Shown: positions 1 through 10,597, counted from the stretch's first letter. The stretch: 64,000 nucleotides of DNA from Mesocentrotus franciscanus (GCA_037976565.1 CP137675.1:11984534-12048533), one strand, 5' to 3'. Made by a program: numbers and translations. Notes: generated from the letters alone by a model not told the origin.

Positions 1-375
1 TATTTTTTTTAATGGCCTAAAGTCTATGCCCAAATAGGGATTAGAGCCTATTCTTACCAATGTCATGGGTGGCTTTGATGTGATAAGAAGTATTAAGCCC
101 TTATTTACACATATTGCATCACATTTCTGAGGCACGAGAGTACACAGCAAATGGAGTCCCATATACTTTGATTGATGTTGTGTTTTGCATCAATATAAAT
201 GATAAATTTTACTTACTAATGCCATGACCATGATCCAAGTGGACATAATGAAGGAGAGAGTGGACAAAATTATATAGGACAGAGAGGGGATAGAATGAAG
301 GATGCAATGAATATATTGATTTGCAATAGAGAAATGCATAAAGAAACTTTGGAGGAACAACAGATTGTATGACGA
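1..375. other. AT-rich non-coding sequence
   Basis: No open frame, repeat unit or RNA signature is visible. The 3' side grades into the purine-rich tract that follows. Confidence 0.6.
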
Positions 376-760
376 ATGAGACGGAGAAAGAGAAATAGAA
401 ATAATGGAAACAGAAAAGTAAAGGGAAAAGGATACAATGGGGAAGAGAGAAGAGAGAAGGGAGGGGAGAAGGTTATGTTATTGGGATGGGGGATCAGAAA
501 AATAAAGTGGTATGATAGAGGTGAAGGAGAAACACATGTGATGAGAAAGAGAGGATAAAATGAAGGTCATAATAAAAGATGATAAGACAACTGAGAGAGA
601 GGGGAGAGAGGGGAGAGAGGGGAGAGAGGGGGAGAGAGAGAGAGAGAGAGAGAGAGTGAAGAAAATGGGAGAAAAAAATGATATGAAAAATGCGAGAAAT
701 AATATGAATGGGAAAAAGGAGGGATATAAAATGAAGTATTATTAAAAGGAGGGCCATATT
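376..760. repeat. Purine-rich tract with (GA)n core
   Basis: The plus strand is strongly purine-biased, with a core of GAGAGAGGGG units passing into a pure GA run at 592-656. Open frames here on both strands (Arg/Glu/Gly-rich on plus, Ser/Leu-rich on minus) are translations of the simple sequence and not genes. Confidence 0.85.
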
Positions 761-1871
761 TATTATGTACAATGAAGGCCTAAATCGCCTAATGAAGGGA
801 GACTAGAGAATGACAGAAATAGAAATTAAGGACAGTCACAAGTCACAGTCACAGGTCACAGGTACATGTATAGTCTATAGAGATAAATCACATGAATGGA
901 AAGAGACGAAATATAGAAGATAATACTGTTCAAAGTGAAGGGTCAAGATTACAGAAGGAAAGACTTAATAAAATAATGTATGACTTAGGCAAGTTAGGGC
1001 AGTTAGGGGGGAAATGAGATATGAAGAGATATATTGAAGGAGAAAAAGATGATGAAACTAGAGATGATTTACAATGAATTCAATTACAAAAATATTAGAT
1101 TTTTAATTTTTAGAGGTCCAGCATGCAGCAGTAATTCTCCTTCCAAACAACAAGAAAATGAAGAGTAAACACTGCCATTAAAATCTACAGTACTGCTACA
1201 GCAGAATATTCAGAAATATCTGTTAGATAAATCGACCCCTATATTTAATTTTAAGAGTAACTCTGCTCAGTAAGACTTGAATTTACTGTTTACCAAATCA
1301 ATAATATCCAATCATCATGATCATTTCAACTTCAAGTGCCAACATTCAAAGATGTATCTTTAAATATTCTGTATTCCTCTTCATGTTAAATATTTAGACT
1401 CTGATTATTGAGCTGCGGAACATTACTAATGATGATTATTAACATGTTAGATCTCTGCGATCACGCTTCATTTCAATCACAATCACACAACCTACCTTCC
1501 TCTCTTCAGTCCCACACATCCACTCACACGTAATCATACTCAAAACTCGAGAACAATGCACTAACCACAGACATTCTGCTTTGACGTGTTAGCAGGAGTA
1601 CACGCTTGCAATGTCGAAAAATTGAACTTGATATCATAGAGACACATTAAATATAAAACTTAGCAAGAGAAAACTGAAATTCAGCATGCCTTTGGCTTGT
1701 CCTCAACTTGAGTTTTGCCACACCCGCGGACACGTCGTCAGCCATGCTTATATCAACTGAAATAAGAGACTAATTTTGCTCAGATCTGCTCAGCCAGCCT
1801 CATATAAAACATAGGATGCTTGATTTCGATGGTTAGCTCAGCTCAGCTCACCAGTCCCGGGTTTTGTGCAC
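761..1871. other. Unique-looking non-coding sequence
   Basis: AT-rich sequence with no repeat family recognised beyond a short run of TCACAG/TCACAGG words near 838-860. It ends exactly where homology to the right foldback arm begins. Confidence 0.55.
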
Positions 1872-2422
1872 ATGTTTTGGAACATCTAGTAGGCTGCGCA
1901 CGTCACTACATGAAGGATATGTCGACGCCCCCTAATGAATATGCATTATGCCTTTGCCTGCACGGCGTGTGTGCTGTACATGTACCGTACACGCTGTGCA
2001 CACTATCTAGGCTATTTCAGCACCTCTGAACTATAGTATAGCCTGCATGGTCTATATGTATTTCACTACACTTGTATTGTTTTGAATCATTCATTACATC
2101 TATACTTGTATCAATTATAAGTTATTGCCTTTCTATATTTGTATTGTATTATTTTGACTTTTGATTACATACTTGCATCAATTAAGTAATTGCATTTTAC
2201 CTCTTCCAAGCTGCATTTTACGTCAGTAGGCCTACGTGTTCCAAAATTCCAAAATCCAAAATCTTTATTCTAGGTGATTGTTTTGCCTACACACTTGCAT
2301 CAATTAAGTAATTGCATTCTACCTGTTCCAAGCTGCATTGTACTTGTTCCAGCATTTCGATCTTTGGGTGATTATATTGTTTTCCCTACAAACTTGCATC
2401 AATCAAGTTATTGCATTGTACC

Positions 2423-2747
2423 CAGTGGCGGATCCAGGGGCCCGGGGCCGGGCCCCTCCCTAGAAAAAAACAGTTAAAAACACCCTTTTTTGAAAAAAAA
2501 GTTGGGCCCCCTCCCCTAGCGCCCAAGGGGTGGCGGTGGAAAAAAATAACCCTTCCCGTAGGGAAAAAAATTGTGCTCACTACCCCTGGCGCCCAAAGGG
2601 GTGGTGGTGGAAAAAAATTTCGGTGCCAAATTTTTTTTTGCTCACTACCCCACTGAGCGAAAAATCAACCGGCACGATTTTCAAATTTTCGCACGAAGTG
2701 GGCCCCTTTTTAGGCCCCTCCCTTGCCGCCGGCTGGATCCGCCCCTG
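2423..2747 (+). mobile_element. Non-autonomous hAT-type transposon (325 bp)
   Basis: The ends are CAGTGGCGGATCCAG and CTGGATCCGCCCCTG, a near-perfect inverted pair. It is flanked by an exact 8-bp target duplication ATTGTACC at 2415-2422 and 2748-2755. CAG...CTG ends with 8-bp duplications are hallmarks of the hAT superfamily. There is no transposase. The interior holds G/C runs and an internal duplication of a GTGCTCACTACCCC unit (about 2573-2610 and 2637-2653). It sits inside a tandem unit of the left foldback arm and is absent from the right arm, so it arrived after the inverted duplication formed. Confidence 0.92.
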
Positions 2748-2993
2748 ATTGTACCTGTTCCAACCTGCATTGAACCTGTTCCAAAATTTCGATCCTTTGT
2801 ATATAATTACGTGGTTTTGACTATACACACTCGTACTATACACTCCCTTCAATTAAGTAATTGCATTGTACCTGTTCCAAGCTGCATTGTACCTGTTCCA
2901 AAATCGCGATCTTTGGGTAATATATTGTTTTCCCCTACAAACTTGTATCAATCAAGTTATTGCATTCTACCTGTTCCAAGCTGCATTGTACTT

Positions 2994-3113
2994 CAGTGGC
3001 GGATCCAGGGGGGGGGGCCCCTCCCCTAGAAAAAAACCATGTAGACACACCCTTTTTTTGAAAAAAAAAAGAAGTTGGGCCCCCTCCCTTGCCGCCGGCT
3101 GGATCCGCCCCTG
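2994..3113 (+). mobile_element. Deleted hAT-type transposon (120 bp)
   Basis: It has the same CAGTGGCGGATCCAG start and GGCTGGATCCGCCCCTG end as the 325-bp copy upstream, but most of the interior is missing. The flanks TTGTACTT (2986-2993) and TTGTACCT (3114-3121) agree at 7 of 8 positions. It entered the same TTGTACC word of the arm repeat as its neighbour, suggesting target preference or simply the abundance of that word. Confidence 0.88.
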
Positions 3114-3403
3114 TTGTACCTGTTCCAAAATTTCGATCCTTTGTATATAATTACATGGTTTTGACTATACACACTCGTACTATACACTCCCTTCAATTAA
3201 GTAATTGCACTCTACTTGTTCCAAGCTGCATTGTACCTGTTCCAAAATTTCGATCCTTGCATGGGTGATTATATTGTTTTTCCCTACACGCTTGCATATA
3301 TTGCATTCTACCTGTTCCAAGCTGCATTTTAATAAGTGTTCCAAAATTTCCATCCTGTGTATATAATTATATTGCATGGTTTTGACTATACACACTCGTA
3401 CTC

Positions 3404-3710
3404 ATGGGCGTCAATCCTAGGGGGGACGGGGGGACACGTCCCCCACGAATTTTCAGGTGGTGAAATGTCCCCCCATGTTTTGTCAGAAAAGAAGTTCTTT
3501 AATAATTTGATGTAACGTCAAAGGGAGGGGGAACTGAATTCAAACAAGGATTAAGAGTCGAGAACGTTACAACGAATCGTCTTCTTTCTCTGATAATCAA
3601 ATGAAACGGCACAGGTTCCGCGCTTCGCGCGGGAGGGAAACTTTATTCAAACAAGGATTAGTAGTAGTAGTAGTAGTAGATTAGGAGTTAGTATCTAGAT
3701 TAAATTAGTA
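3404..3710 (+). mobile_element. G-rich GGGCGTCAATCC element fragment in left arm
   Basis: Homology with the right arm stops at 3403 and resumes at about 3711. The inserted DNA starts ATGGGCGTCAATCC followed by long G and C runs (GGGGGGACGGGGGGACACG), then ACAAGGATTA written twice and a (TAG)n run at 3660-3678. The start resembles the ends at 14568 and 18123 (minus). No matching right terminus or target duplication was found, so the element may be truncated. Confidence 0.6.
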
Positions 3711-3800
3711 GACTACACACTTGCATCGGTCAAGTTATTGAATTTTATCTGTTCCAAGCTATTCATAATACGAGAAGAGGCCTCGGTTGCTATTCATAAT

Positions 3801-4809
3801 ACGACCGGCCCCCACAAATAAATATAAATGTCTGACATCTGAATGTCCGAGTCATCATCATAGGCCTACGAGGCAGGGGGGGGGGGCGGGGGTTGGCTGG
3901 GGATATTTCATATGTAATGATGTGTTTGTTCTGTAATTCTCTATCTTCTTCCATAACAATTCACGTCAGCCTTAGCCCTCGTTCGTTTGTTTTGTTCCCT
4001 TATTTGTAATTTTTTATTTGCCTATTTAAGTAATTGATTCTTTATATTTCGTGTGTGAACCTGTATGCAATTTTATACATAGTTAAGTTATGATTTCTAG
4101 TACCCTGAGGTATGCTAATTCCTGGAAAAATAAAATCTTGAAACTCTTCATTGGCTAAACATTGAAATTGAAGAGCTTTTGGGGCCTGGTCCTTGACTAT
4201 TTTGGCACTGGATATGGCTATGTAAGGCTATATAATTTGTAGGTGAAAGCTACTTCCACTAAAACATCATTGTCGTATAAACAATTACGAGTTTCTAAAA
4301 TATCATGGGCCTACTTGTTCTATACTTAATGTCTCAGTGGCGCAGCCAATATAAGATCAGTCGGGGGCAAAATTTCCTACAATTAAGAGGGACAAATTAC
4401 GATAGGATTATATGTGTGATGTGTGATGGGGCAAATATATAAGCTAGGTTATGGGGATGTCTCTATAAATTTATCAAAGAAAAAGGTAAAATATAATTTT
4501 AAAAAAGACATAATATTAGGGAACGCCACCGTTCGCATAACGCCTAAAGGTCACAAAATCGTATCTTATTTGGCTTAAAATCGTGAAAAAAATAACTTCC
4601 TTACTTATATGGGAAATATATCGTGCAATATTGTATATTTACGAAAAGCTTGAATATGGTATATAACTACAACCTCCTCTCGATCCGTCACTTCCTTCCT
4701 TTGCTGAGCGCTAGGGACATGATAGATCAGTCCCGTGATGGCAACGCTGCTGCACCCCCGCACAAACACAGGCTACGCCATCTAGGAACTACTTTGACAA
4801 ACAATTTTA
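3801..4809. other. Central spacer of the foldback element
   Basis: Single-copy-looking DNA between the arms, with a poly-G run at 3875-3886. It contains a probable degenerate transposon listed separately. No open frame here looks like a transposase. Confidence 0.6.
4335..4787 (+). mobile_element. Probable degenerate hAT-type element in the spacer
   Basis: The left end CAGTGGCGCAGCC and the right end GGCTACGCCATCTAG form an imperfect inverted pair of the CAGTGGCG(T/C)AGCC type. No target duplication survives. The interior has no coding capacity. It could instead be two unrelated matches. Confidence 0.45.
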
Positions 4810-4812
4810 TGA

Positions 4813-4917
4813 ATAGCGCCCCTCATTCCGTGTTAAGAATAGCAACCCTTCTCGTATTTTGAATATAGCGACCCTCTTCTCGTTTTATGAATATCGACCC
4901 TCTTCTCTTATTATAAA
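4813..4917. repeat. 26-bp tandem repeat, four copies
   Basis: Units of about 26 bp built on AATAGCGACCCTCTTCTCG plus a TTATG-like tail repeat with drift. The inner end of the left arm (3767-3800) holds two inverted units of the same kind, so this array belongs to the inner border of the foldback arms. Confidence 0.75.
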
Positions 4918-5036
4918 TAGCTTGTAACACTAGGTACAACTGTACAATATACGATGCAATTACTTGATTGATGGGAGTGTATGAGTGTGTAGTCAAAACC
5001 ATGAAATACAAAGGATGGAAATTTTGGAACACTTAA

Positions 5037-5566
5037 AGGTACTATGTCCCATTTGCAGGCCCAAAAAATAAAAAGGTTAAATTCCAACGGCATTTGAAAG
5101 ACAATACTAATTTAGAACTTCCCTGAAAAAGGGGGGCTTGAAAATGTCTTTAAGTGGGAAAATAACGACTATTTGTTGTCAAATCGACTTAGGAGCTATA
5201 GAGCCAGGAAGTAATAGTCTGATTTTTCAGACCATTGTACCGAATGGTCGTACGTTTTATGCTGCGCAAAGATTCAATCAGTTTAATTTTGGCCATTACA
5301 AGAAGTGGGTTATTGATGTAGACAAATGCTCATGTACCCTTTACAGCTCATTTTATGTATGTTATTACCAAAGATGAAAAAAAAAAAACAGTCAGTCACT
5401 CAATAGTGTCTGACAGTGAAGTCTAGCAAGTAAAGGGTTTCCTTGCATAATTTGAATATTAGGACACTGCTAATGTTTAAATTTCACAGATAGGACATAC
5501 ATGACATATTCATAATTCCTGCAAAGTTCTACAGAATTTGATGTTGGCTGCAAAAGGGACATATCT
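5037..5566. mobile_element. TTAA-flanked MITE-like element in right arm (530 bp)
   Basis: TTAA at 5033-5036 and 5567-5570 flanks inverted ends AGGTACTATGTCCCATTTGC and (reverse complement of the right end) AGATATGTCCCTTTTGC. The left foldback arm preserves the unoccupied site at 3323-3345, where GCTGCATTTTAATAAGTG runs straight into the shared flank. TTAA duplication is typical of piggyBac-type transposition, so a piggyBac-mobilised non-autonomous element is a reasonable inference. The 79-codon open frame at 5138-5377 lies wholly inside and resembles no known transposase to me. Confidence 0.8.
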
Positions 5567-5570
5567 TTAA

Positions 5571-6420
5571 AATGCAGCTTGGAACAGGTACAATGCAATA
5601 TAACTTGATTGATGAAAGTGTGTAGGCAAAACAATACATTCACCCAAAGATAGTCAAAACCATGTAATACAAAGGATGGAAATTTTGGAACACGTAAAAT
5701 ACACTTTCTAGCTCCATGGTACAATGCAATAACTTGATTAATGCAAGTGTGTATAGGGAAAAACAATGTAATCACCCAAAGATGGAAATTTTGGAACAGG
5801 TACAATGCAGCCTGGAACAGGTACAGCTTGGAACAGGTACAATGCAATAACTTGATTGATGCAAGTGTGTAGGGAAAAACAATATAATCACCCAAAGATC
5901 GAAATGCTGGAACAAGTACAATGCAGCTTGGAACAGGTAGAATGCAATAACTTGTCTTGATTGATACAAGTTTGTAGGGGAAAACAATATATTACCCAAA
6001 GATCGTAATTTTGGAACAGGTACAATGCAGCTTGGAACAGGTAGAATGCAATTACTTAATTGAAGGGAGTTTATATAGTACGAGTGTGTATAGTCAAAAC
6101 CATGTAATTATATACAAAGGATCGAAATTTTGGAACAGGTACAATGCAGGTTGGAACAGGTACAATCCAATAACTTGATTGATGCAAGTGTGTAGGAAAA
6201 CAATATAATCACCCAAAGATCGAAATGCTGGAACAAGTACAATGCAGCTTGGAACAGGTAGAATGCAATTACTTAATTGATGCAAGTGTGTAGGCAAAAC
6301 AATCACCTAGAATAAAGATTTTGGATTTTGGAATTTTGGAACACGTAGGCCTACTGACGTAAAATGCAGCTTGGAAGAGGTAAAATGCAATTACTTAATT
6401 GATGCAAGTATGTAGTCAAA
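5571..6420 (-). repeat. About 100-bp tandem units in the right arm
   Basis: These are inverted copies of the left-arm units: AATGCAGCTTGGAACAGGTA, CAATGCAATAACTTGATTGA, TGCAAGTGTGTAGG, then an AACAATATAATCACCCAAAG block. Units differ in whether GGAACAGGTA is doubled and in small indels. Confidence 0.85.
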
Positions 6421-6706
6421 AGTCAAAATAATACAATACAAATATAGAAAGGCAATAACTTATAATTGATGCAAGTATAGATGTAATGAATAATTCAAAA
6501 CAATACAAGTGTAGTGAAATACATATAGACCATGCAGGCTATACTATAGTTCAGAGGTGCTGAAATAGCCTAGATAGTGTGCACAGCGTGTACGGTACAT
6601 GTACAGCACACACGCCGTGCAGGCAAAGGCATAATGCATATTCATTAGGGGGCGTCGACATTTCCTTCATGTAGACGTGCGCAGCCTACTAGATGTTCCA
6701 AAACAT

Positions 6707-7754
6707 TGCCTACCGTATATGAATGCCGTCGGCAGATAGTTTCTCCAGATTGCATCATCTAATCCTATAGTATAGGGGTTTACACAAAGCAAATTTACCC
6801 CCTTTTTCATTTTAAAGAAATAAAAGTGCATTATTTTTATGCACTTATCCGAGATTGTTAGCCATGGTTTGATGAATAAATATACAACTTTTACAAGCTC
6901 CTTTATTTTTCTTGCTCTATCTTTCTTTTCTTTTTTCGATCGCATAGGCCCTCCTCAAAATTGCAAATTCTTATACTTTCCACTGGATTAATCCCCAATA
7001 CTTAAGTCTTGACTTATGACAGTATTTTATTTGGCATTTAGCTGAGCTCAATAAAATTGCTCTTAATCGAAAGTCCTATTCATGCAGGTCATTATCTAGG
7101 CTAAGTAAAACCGAGTCAGACTTGGAATATGCTCCTAAAACTGACTTGGAAAAAAAAATCCAATTGAAAATGCTGTTGCAAAGGTCTTTTGAATAACTTG
7201 GGATATTAAATGTTCAGTTAAATGTTGGTAGAGAGTTTAAATCTATGTTTTCGAAGGTATGAGTAGGCCTTTGAAGGATGAAAAAAATGATTTCGATTTA
7301 AAAAAAAATGAGAGAATAAAAGGAACGTCTGCCTCACTACTCTCTGTATTCTGTAAATGACTTTTTTTAAAGTCCCCCCACGCCGCCCGCCCCACGCCAG
7401 GTTCCACTATACCACCCTTTCCCCCATCTTAGATCTCAACAACAAATCAACACCGTCGCAAATAAGCATGTAGGCTTTCTGAACACAATTTCTGTTAACT
7501 TCTACTCATTTCAGAATTCAGATCATGATTATCCCCGGACCGCGGACCAGCATCCCGGACTTCTAATGGGCGATTGGAGGGAACGTTGTTCGTGGATTTC
7601 AGCTATAGTACAAATTTTAAAGAGGTATAGCGCCATCTCATTTTATGATCTCGGATCTACTTCAAATAGAGAGAAATATAGAGAAGAATATACAGAGACC
7701 AAACTGTGCGAATAAGGGTTTGAGAGACAAAGATAGCAATAGAGTCTTTGGTTT
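6707..7754. other. Non-coding sequence between foldback and GAA tract
   Basis: AT-rich, with a short C-rich patch near 7372-7430. A 92-codon frame on the minus strand (6667-6945) overlaps the outer end of the foldback arm and shows no protein-like features. Confidence 0.55.
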
Positions 7755-7916
7755 GAGAAGAAGAAGAAAAAGAAAAAGAAAAAGAAGAAGAAGAAGAAGA
7801 AGAAGAAGAAGAAGAAGAAGAAGAAGAAGAAGAAGAAGAAGAAGAAGAAGAAGAAGAAGAATGAAAAAAGAAGAAGAAGAAGCATGCAGTAGAAGAAGGA
7901 GAAGAAGAAGAAGGAA
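7755..7916. repeat. (GAA)n microsatellite
   Basis: An uninterrupted AAG run of about 75 bp at the core is flanked by impure GAA/AAAAG units, giving a purine-only plus strand. Long poly-Arg, poly-Phe and poly-Leu frames come from it. GAA/TTC tracts of this length can form triplex DNA (known property, not shown here). Confidence 0.95.
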
Positions 7917-8350
7917 ATAATTGGTGATTCCTCTAATTTTATATTGGGTTTTAACCTCGAATAGCTTTGTGCAAAATATATATTTTTTCTCTGTATACAT
8001 TTTCTCTGTATACAAGCATTCTTGCGTGCATATCTCTTTATGAAATGAACCAATTTCCTTCATCAAGATTCAAAATAAGAATTTGGGTCCTGTATCAGTT
8101 TTATGAAACAGGACCCTGATCCGTAACTTTTTATTATTTACACGTGCACATTTTGAACAAAAAGAATGGTAGGTTTCACATTGATGGAATTTACACCGTA
8201 CAATAAACTTTGTTATAGAGATACAGTAATAATAATAATGATAATATAATCCTGTAAGATTTTTATGCCTGTAAAAATTTAGTATTATTTGTTAACACAA
8301 TTAATAAAAATACAACTATACAAACAATTTGAATTAATTGCGCTTAAACA
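7917..8350. other. AT-rich sequence with a short MITE-like hairpin
   Basis: At 8086-8116, GGGTCCTGTATCAGTTTTATG...AAACAGGACCC forms an inverted pair resembling the termini of the MITE at 26138-26287. Nothing else is recognised. Confidence 0.4.
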
Positions 8351-9262
8351 TTGCTACTACTGATTCTGAAGTTGAATAACATAAAGAGCTCCCATACAGA
8401 CTCTTTATTTTTTGAAAATAAGATATTAAAGGTAAAAGACTTATATCTTTTCCAACTAGGTCAATTTATGTATAATTATAAAAATAATATGTTGCCTTCT
8501 GTTTTTCATGAAATGTTTTTAAAAATAGCTCAGTCCATAATTACCCAACAAGACATTCGGACGATTTTCATTTACCTCTCTTGCGGACCCTCTTAGCCCA
8601 AAAACGTACATATATGAAGGTCCAAAGTTTTGGAATTCTTTAAGTGATGAAATAAAAATGCTCCATCGATTAATACTTTTAAGAAAAAATTGAAATTGTT
8701 TTTATTACAATCATATCAACCTCATTAAATTTATATGTTGTTTTTTTGTTTTTTTGTTTTTTTAATACAAGATCATTCTCTACTCGCTGACTCAAAATGT
8801 AATTTGATATATTATATTGTGCCTTCTCAAGCTTATCTCCTTTCTAACGCGCATCTCTCTTTCCTCATTTTCCTCTCAACCCCACATGCACCTCATCATT
8901 TTTTAAAATTATTTTCTGTACCCTGATCTCTCTCCTTTTTGAGGGCATTATCTACTCTTTGTATTGTAAACGTATCCTCCCATGTTTGTCATGTAAGGTA
9001 CTGTCTTGTCCGTTCTCGTCTCTGTTGGCATCCCCCATTTTCTCTATTTTGTAGTTCCTTTTGTAGTTAAGAACTTGTTAATTTAATTAATCATTATTCT
9101 TAAGTATCATTTAGGTGTCCACACTTGTACAAGCATTGCTTTTTAGTGGACCCCTCTGTTTCCAATATGTATTCTTAAATTGTTGTAAATGTTTAAAACT
9201 GATTTTGTATTGTTTCGTTGGAAACATAAATAAATTGAATTGAATTGAATTGAATTGAATTG
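8351..9262 (+). mobile_element. 5'-truncated non-LTR retrotransposon, 3' end
   Basis: Frame 8351-8596 ends a reverse-transcriptase-type ORF2: the residues SSHTDSLF, LYLFQLGQFMYNY and LPSVFHEMF follow the usual C-terminal layout of CR1/L2/Jockey-type proteins. After a stop or frameshift near 8596 the typical GPKFWNSLSDEIKML motif continues in another frame (about 8616-8670). A further shift at an A-run gives KKLKLFLL and a stop. The 3' UTR runs to an AATTG repeat tail (9234-9262), as expected for target-primed insertion. The copy is dead: truncated and frameshifted. The clade assignment is tentative. Confidence 0.85.
9234..9262 (+). repeat. (AATTG)n LINE tail
   Basis: Six AATTG units end the retrotransposon copy. 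Short-period tails instead of poly-A are common in CR1-like and related LINE groups. Confidence 0.9.
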
Positions 9263-9294
9263 AGAGTTGCTATAACAATAGAGTCACATATAGA

Positions 9295-9990
9295 GTCACA
9301 TCGTGTGACCATTCCTATATAAAATGATATATTACATATCATACGTCTTTCGGATGGTGACGTTTAAAGGTCTGTCCCCAGGCGTAAATAATCATATCTG
9401 ATTGACACACGTCTGTAAAAACACAATACACACACACATAACTTTCTTGGCATTTTTTCAATGATTTCTTACAAAACAAATTAGTAAAATCACATTGCGT
9501 GATTGGTAATGTTGGGAAGGAAAATGCTTTTTTGTGATTCCTGGAAGAGAGAAAAAACAGCAGAGATTCATGTCATACGACTTTTAGTACCGATTGCAAT
9601 TTGTTAACATGTAAAACAATTTTTTCTTTCTTCTTAGTAGGAAACAAGTTTCAGTTTCTGGATCAGTTTATTGTTTCCATATTTCACATGACACAAATAT
9701 TACATAATACAATATAAAACAATAGGCCTACTTTGTAAATTATAATCACACGAAAGGAAATTAGATACATGTTACAAATTTAGTTATTGGTCGAGTTATT
9801 TAACAGCTTTTACAAGAAGACGAATATATTTTATTTGATAGTGAAATATGACGAAACCTAATACTGAGCAAAGCTTGTAAAGAATATGTTCCGTACAATT
9901 ATCATAAAGAAGATCGTCGATAATTTGACATGGCGCGATGAGAAAGATATTTAAAAAAACAGGTTAATGCAATATATATATCGTAGTGCA
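9295..9990 (+). repeat. Direct duplication, copy A
   Basis: It starts TCACATCGTGTGACCATTCC and ends TATCGTAGTGCA, and repeats at 10674-11258. Copy A carries about 95 extra bases (9344-9436) holding a word set shared with 20455-20510 (inverted): TCAGATATGATT and TTTACGCCTGGGGAC. That is probably a later insertion in this copy. Confidence 0.85.
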
Positions 9991-10320
9991 AAAGTAGTGC
10001 AGTTTTTAGAGCCAACGAAAACATTTTTTACAAAGGATGGGAACAAATAATAAGCTTTAACCAAGGTGCATTGGGCGTAGAACTGGTGATAACATTAGGC
10101 GGATTCACTCGTCCAGAACGTATACAGTTCCAACTTCGCTTGCGGCAAACAAAAACCTAAATGTCTTTCAATTAAATAATATATTTATCCAAAGGTAACT
10201 ATATAGATTCAACATAATAATTTTCAACATATATAGTATGGAGAACAATAATAAGCTGTACCAGGCGTACTTTGCGCAGAACAATTAGTGATGTTAACAT
10301 TAAACGGATTCACCTGACCA
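9991..10320 (+). repeat. Second local duplication (10040/10244)
   Basis: AACAAATAATAAGCTTTAAC...GGCGGATTCACTCG (10041-10115) is repeated with drift at 10244-10320 (AACAATAATAAGCTGTACC...AACGGATTCACCTG). It lies between the copies of the larger duplication. Confidence 0.7.
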
Positions 10321-10330
10321 ACGACTACAA

Positions 10331-10597
10331 CAGGGGCGGATCCAGCCGCTGGCAAGGGAGGGGGCCCAAAAAGGGGCCCACTTCGTGCGAAAATTTGAAA
10401 ATCATGCCGGCCGATTTTTCGCTCAGTGGGGGGAGGGGGGGGGGTAGTGAGCACTCTTTTTTTTCAACCTCCACCCCTTGGGCGCCAGGGGAGGGGCCCA
10501 TCTTCTTCTTTTGTTTACCCCAAAAAGGGTGTTTTTACCTGTTTTTTTTTTCTAGGGGAGGGGGACCGGGCCCCCGGCCCCCCTGGATCCGCCACTG
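10331..10597 (-). mobile_element. Non-autonomous hAT-type transposon (267 bp), inverted
   Basis: The ends CAGGGGCGGATCCAG and CTGGATCCGCCACTG bound an interior that is the reverse complement of the 2423-2747 family, sharing TGAGCGAAAAATC, TTTTCAAATTTTCGCAC and GGCGCCCAAGGGGTGG. The flanks GACTACAA and GACTAACC agree at 5 of 8 positions, consistent with an older, drifted 8-bp duplication. Confidence 0.85.

Larger units (their letters stand above)
2165..3402 (+). repeat. About 100-bp tandem units in the left arm
   Basis: The unit runs: ACTTGCATCAATTAAG, TAATTGCATT, ACCTGTTCCAAGCTGCATTG, a second GTTCCAAAATTTCGATC, then TGATTATATTGTTTTCCC and back. Copies begin near 2172, 2290, 2391, 2849 and 2940; others are cut by insertions. 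The same units run in the opposite direction in the right arm. Open frames over this region with repeated CIVPVP/QSSYC peptides come from the array. Confidence 0.85.
1872..3800 (+). mobile_element. Left arm of a large foldback element
   Basis: The sequence from ATGTTTTGGAAC at 1872 inwards is the reverse complement of the sequence ending at 6706. Over the outer 340 bases I see only a few mismatches, and a 140-base stretch (about 2215-2355 against 6229-6366) is identical by eye. The arm contains about 100-bp tandem units, two hAT-type insertions and a third G-rich insertion. After those the homology resumes at 3711-3800, with CTATTCATAATACGAGAAG matching the 26-bp repeats of the other arm. The layout recalls foldback transposons such as the TU elements reported from sea urchin, whose long inverted ends hold tandem repeats. 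Membership in that family is inference. No target-site duplication is evident at 1872/6706. Confidence 0.85.
4810..6706 (-). mobile_element. Right arm of the large foldback element
   Basis: This is the reverse complement of the left arm, ending GTTCCAAAACAT at 6706. The outer part (6230-6700) matches 1880-2355 almost base for base, including the GTAGGCCTAC and TACATGTAC words. It carries about seven tandem units between 5575 and 6420 and one TTAA-flanked insertion (5037-5566). The two hAT copies present in the left arm are absent here, and the tandem units run through uninterrupted. Confidence 0.85.

Noticed and set aside
1820..2029. 69-codon frame at the left foldback border
   Set aside because: It crosses the arm boundary, and most of it recurs in inverted form at 6540-6700 without conservation of the frame start.
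2274..3029. Repeated CIVPVP-type peptide frames and their mirror at 5470-6306
   Set aside because: They are the tandem units of the foldback arms read in frame; the period is not maintained in codons.
7643..8066. Open frames rich in Phe, Leu or Arg across the GAA tract
   Set aside because: They are translations of an uninterrupted trinucleotide repeat, which lacks stops in every frame.
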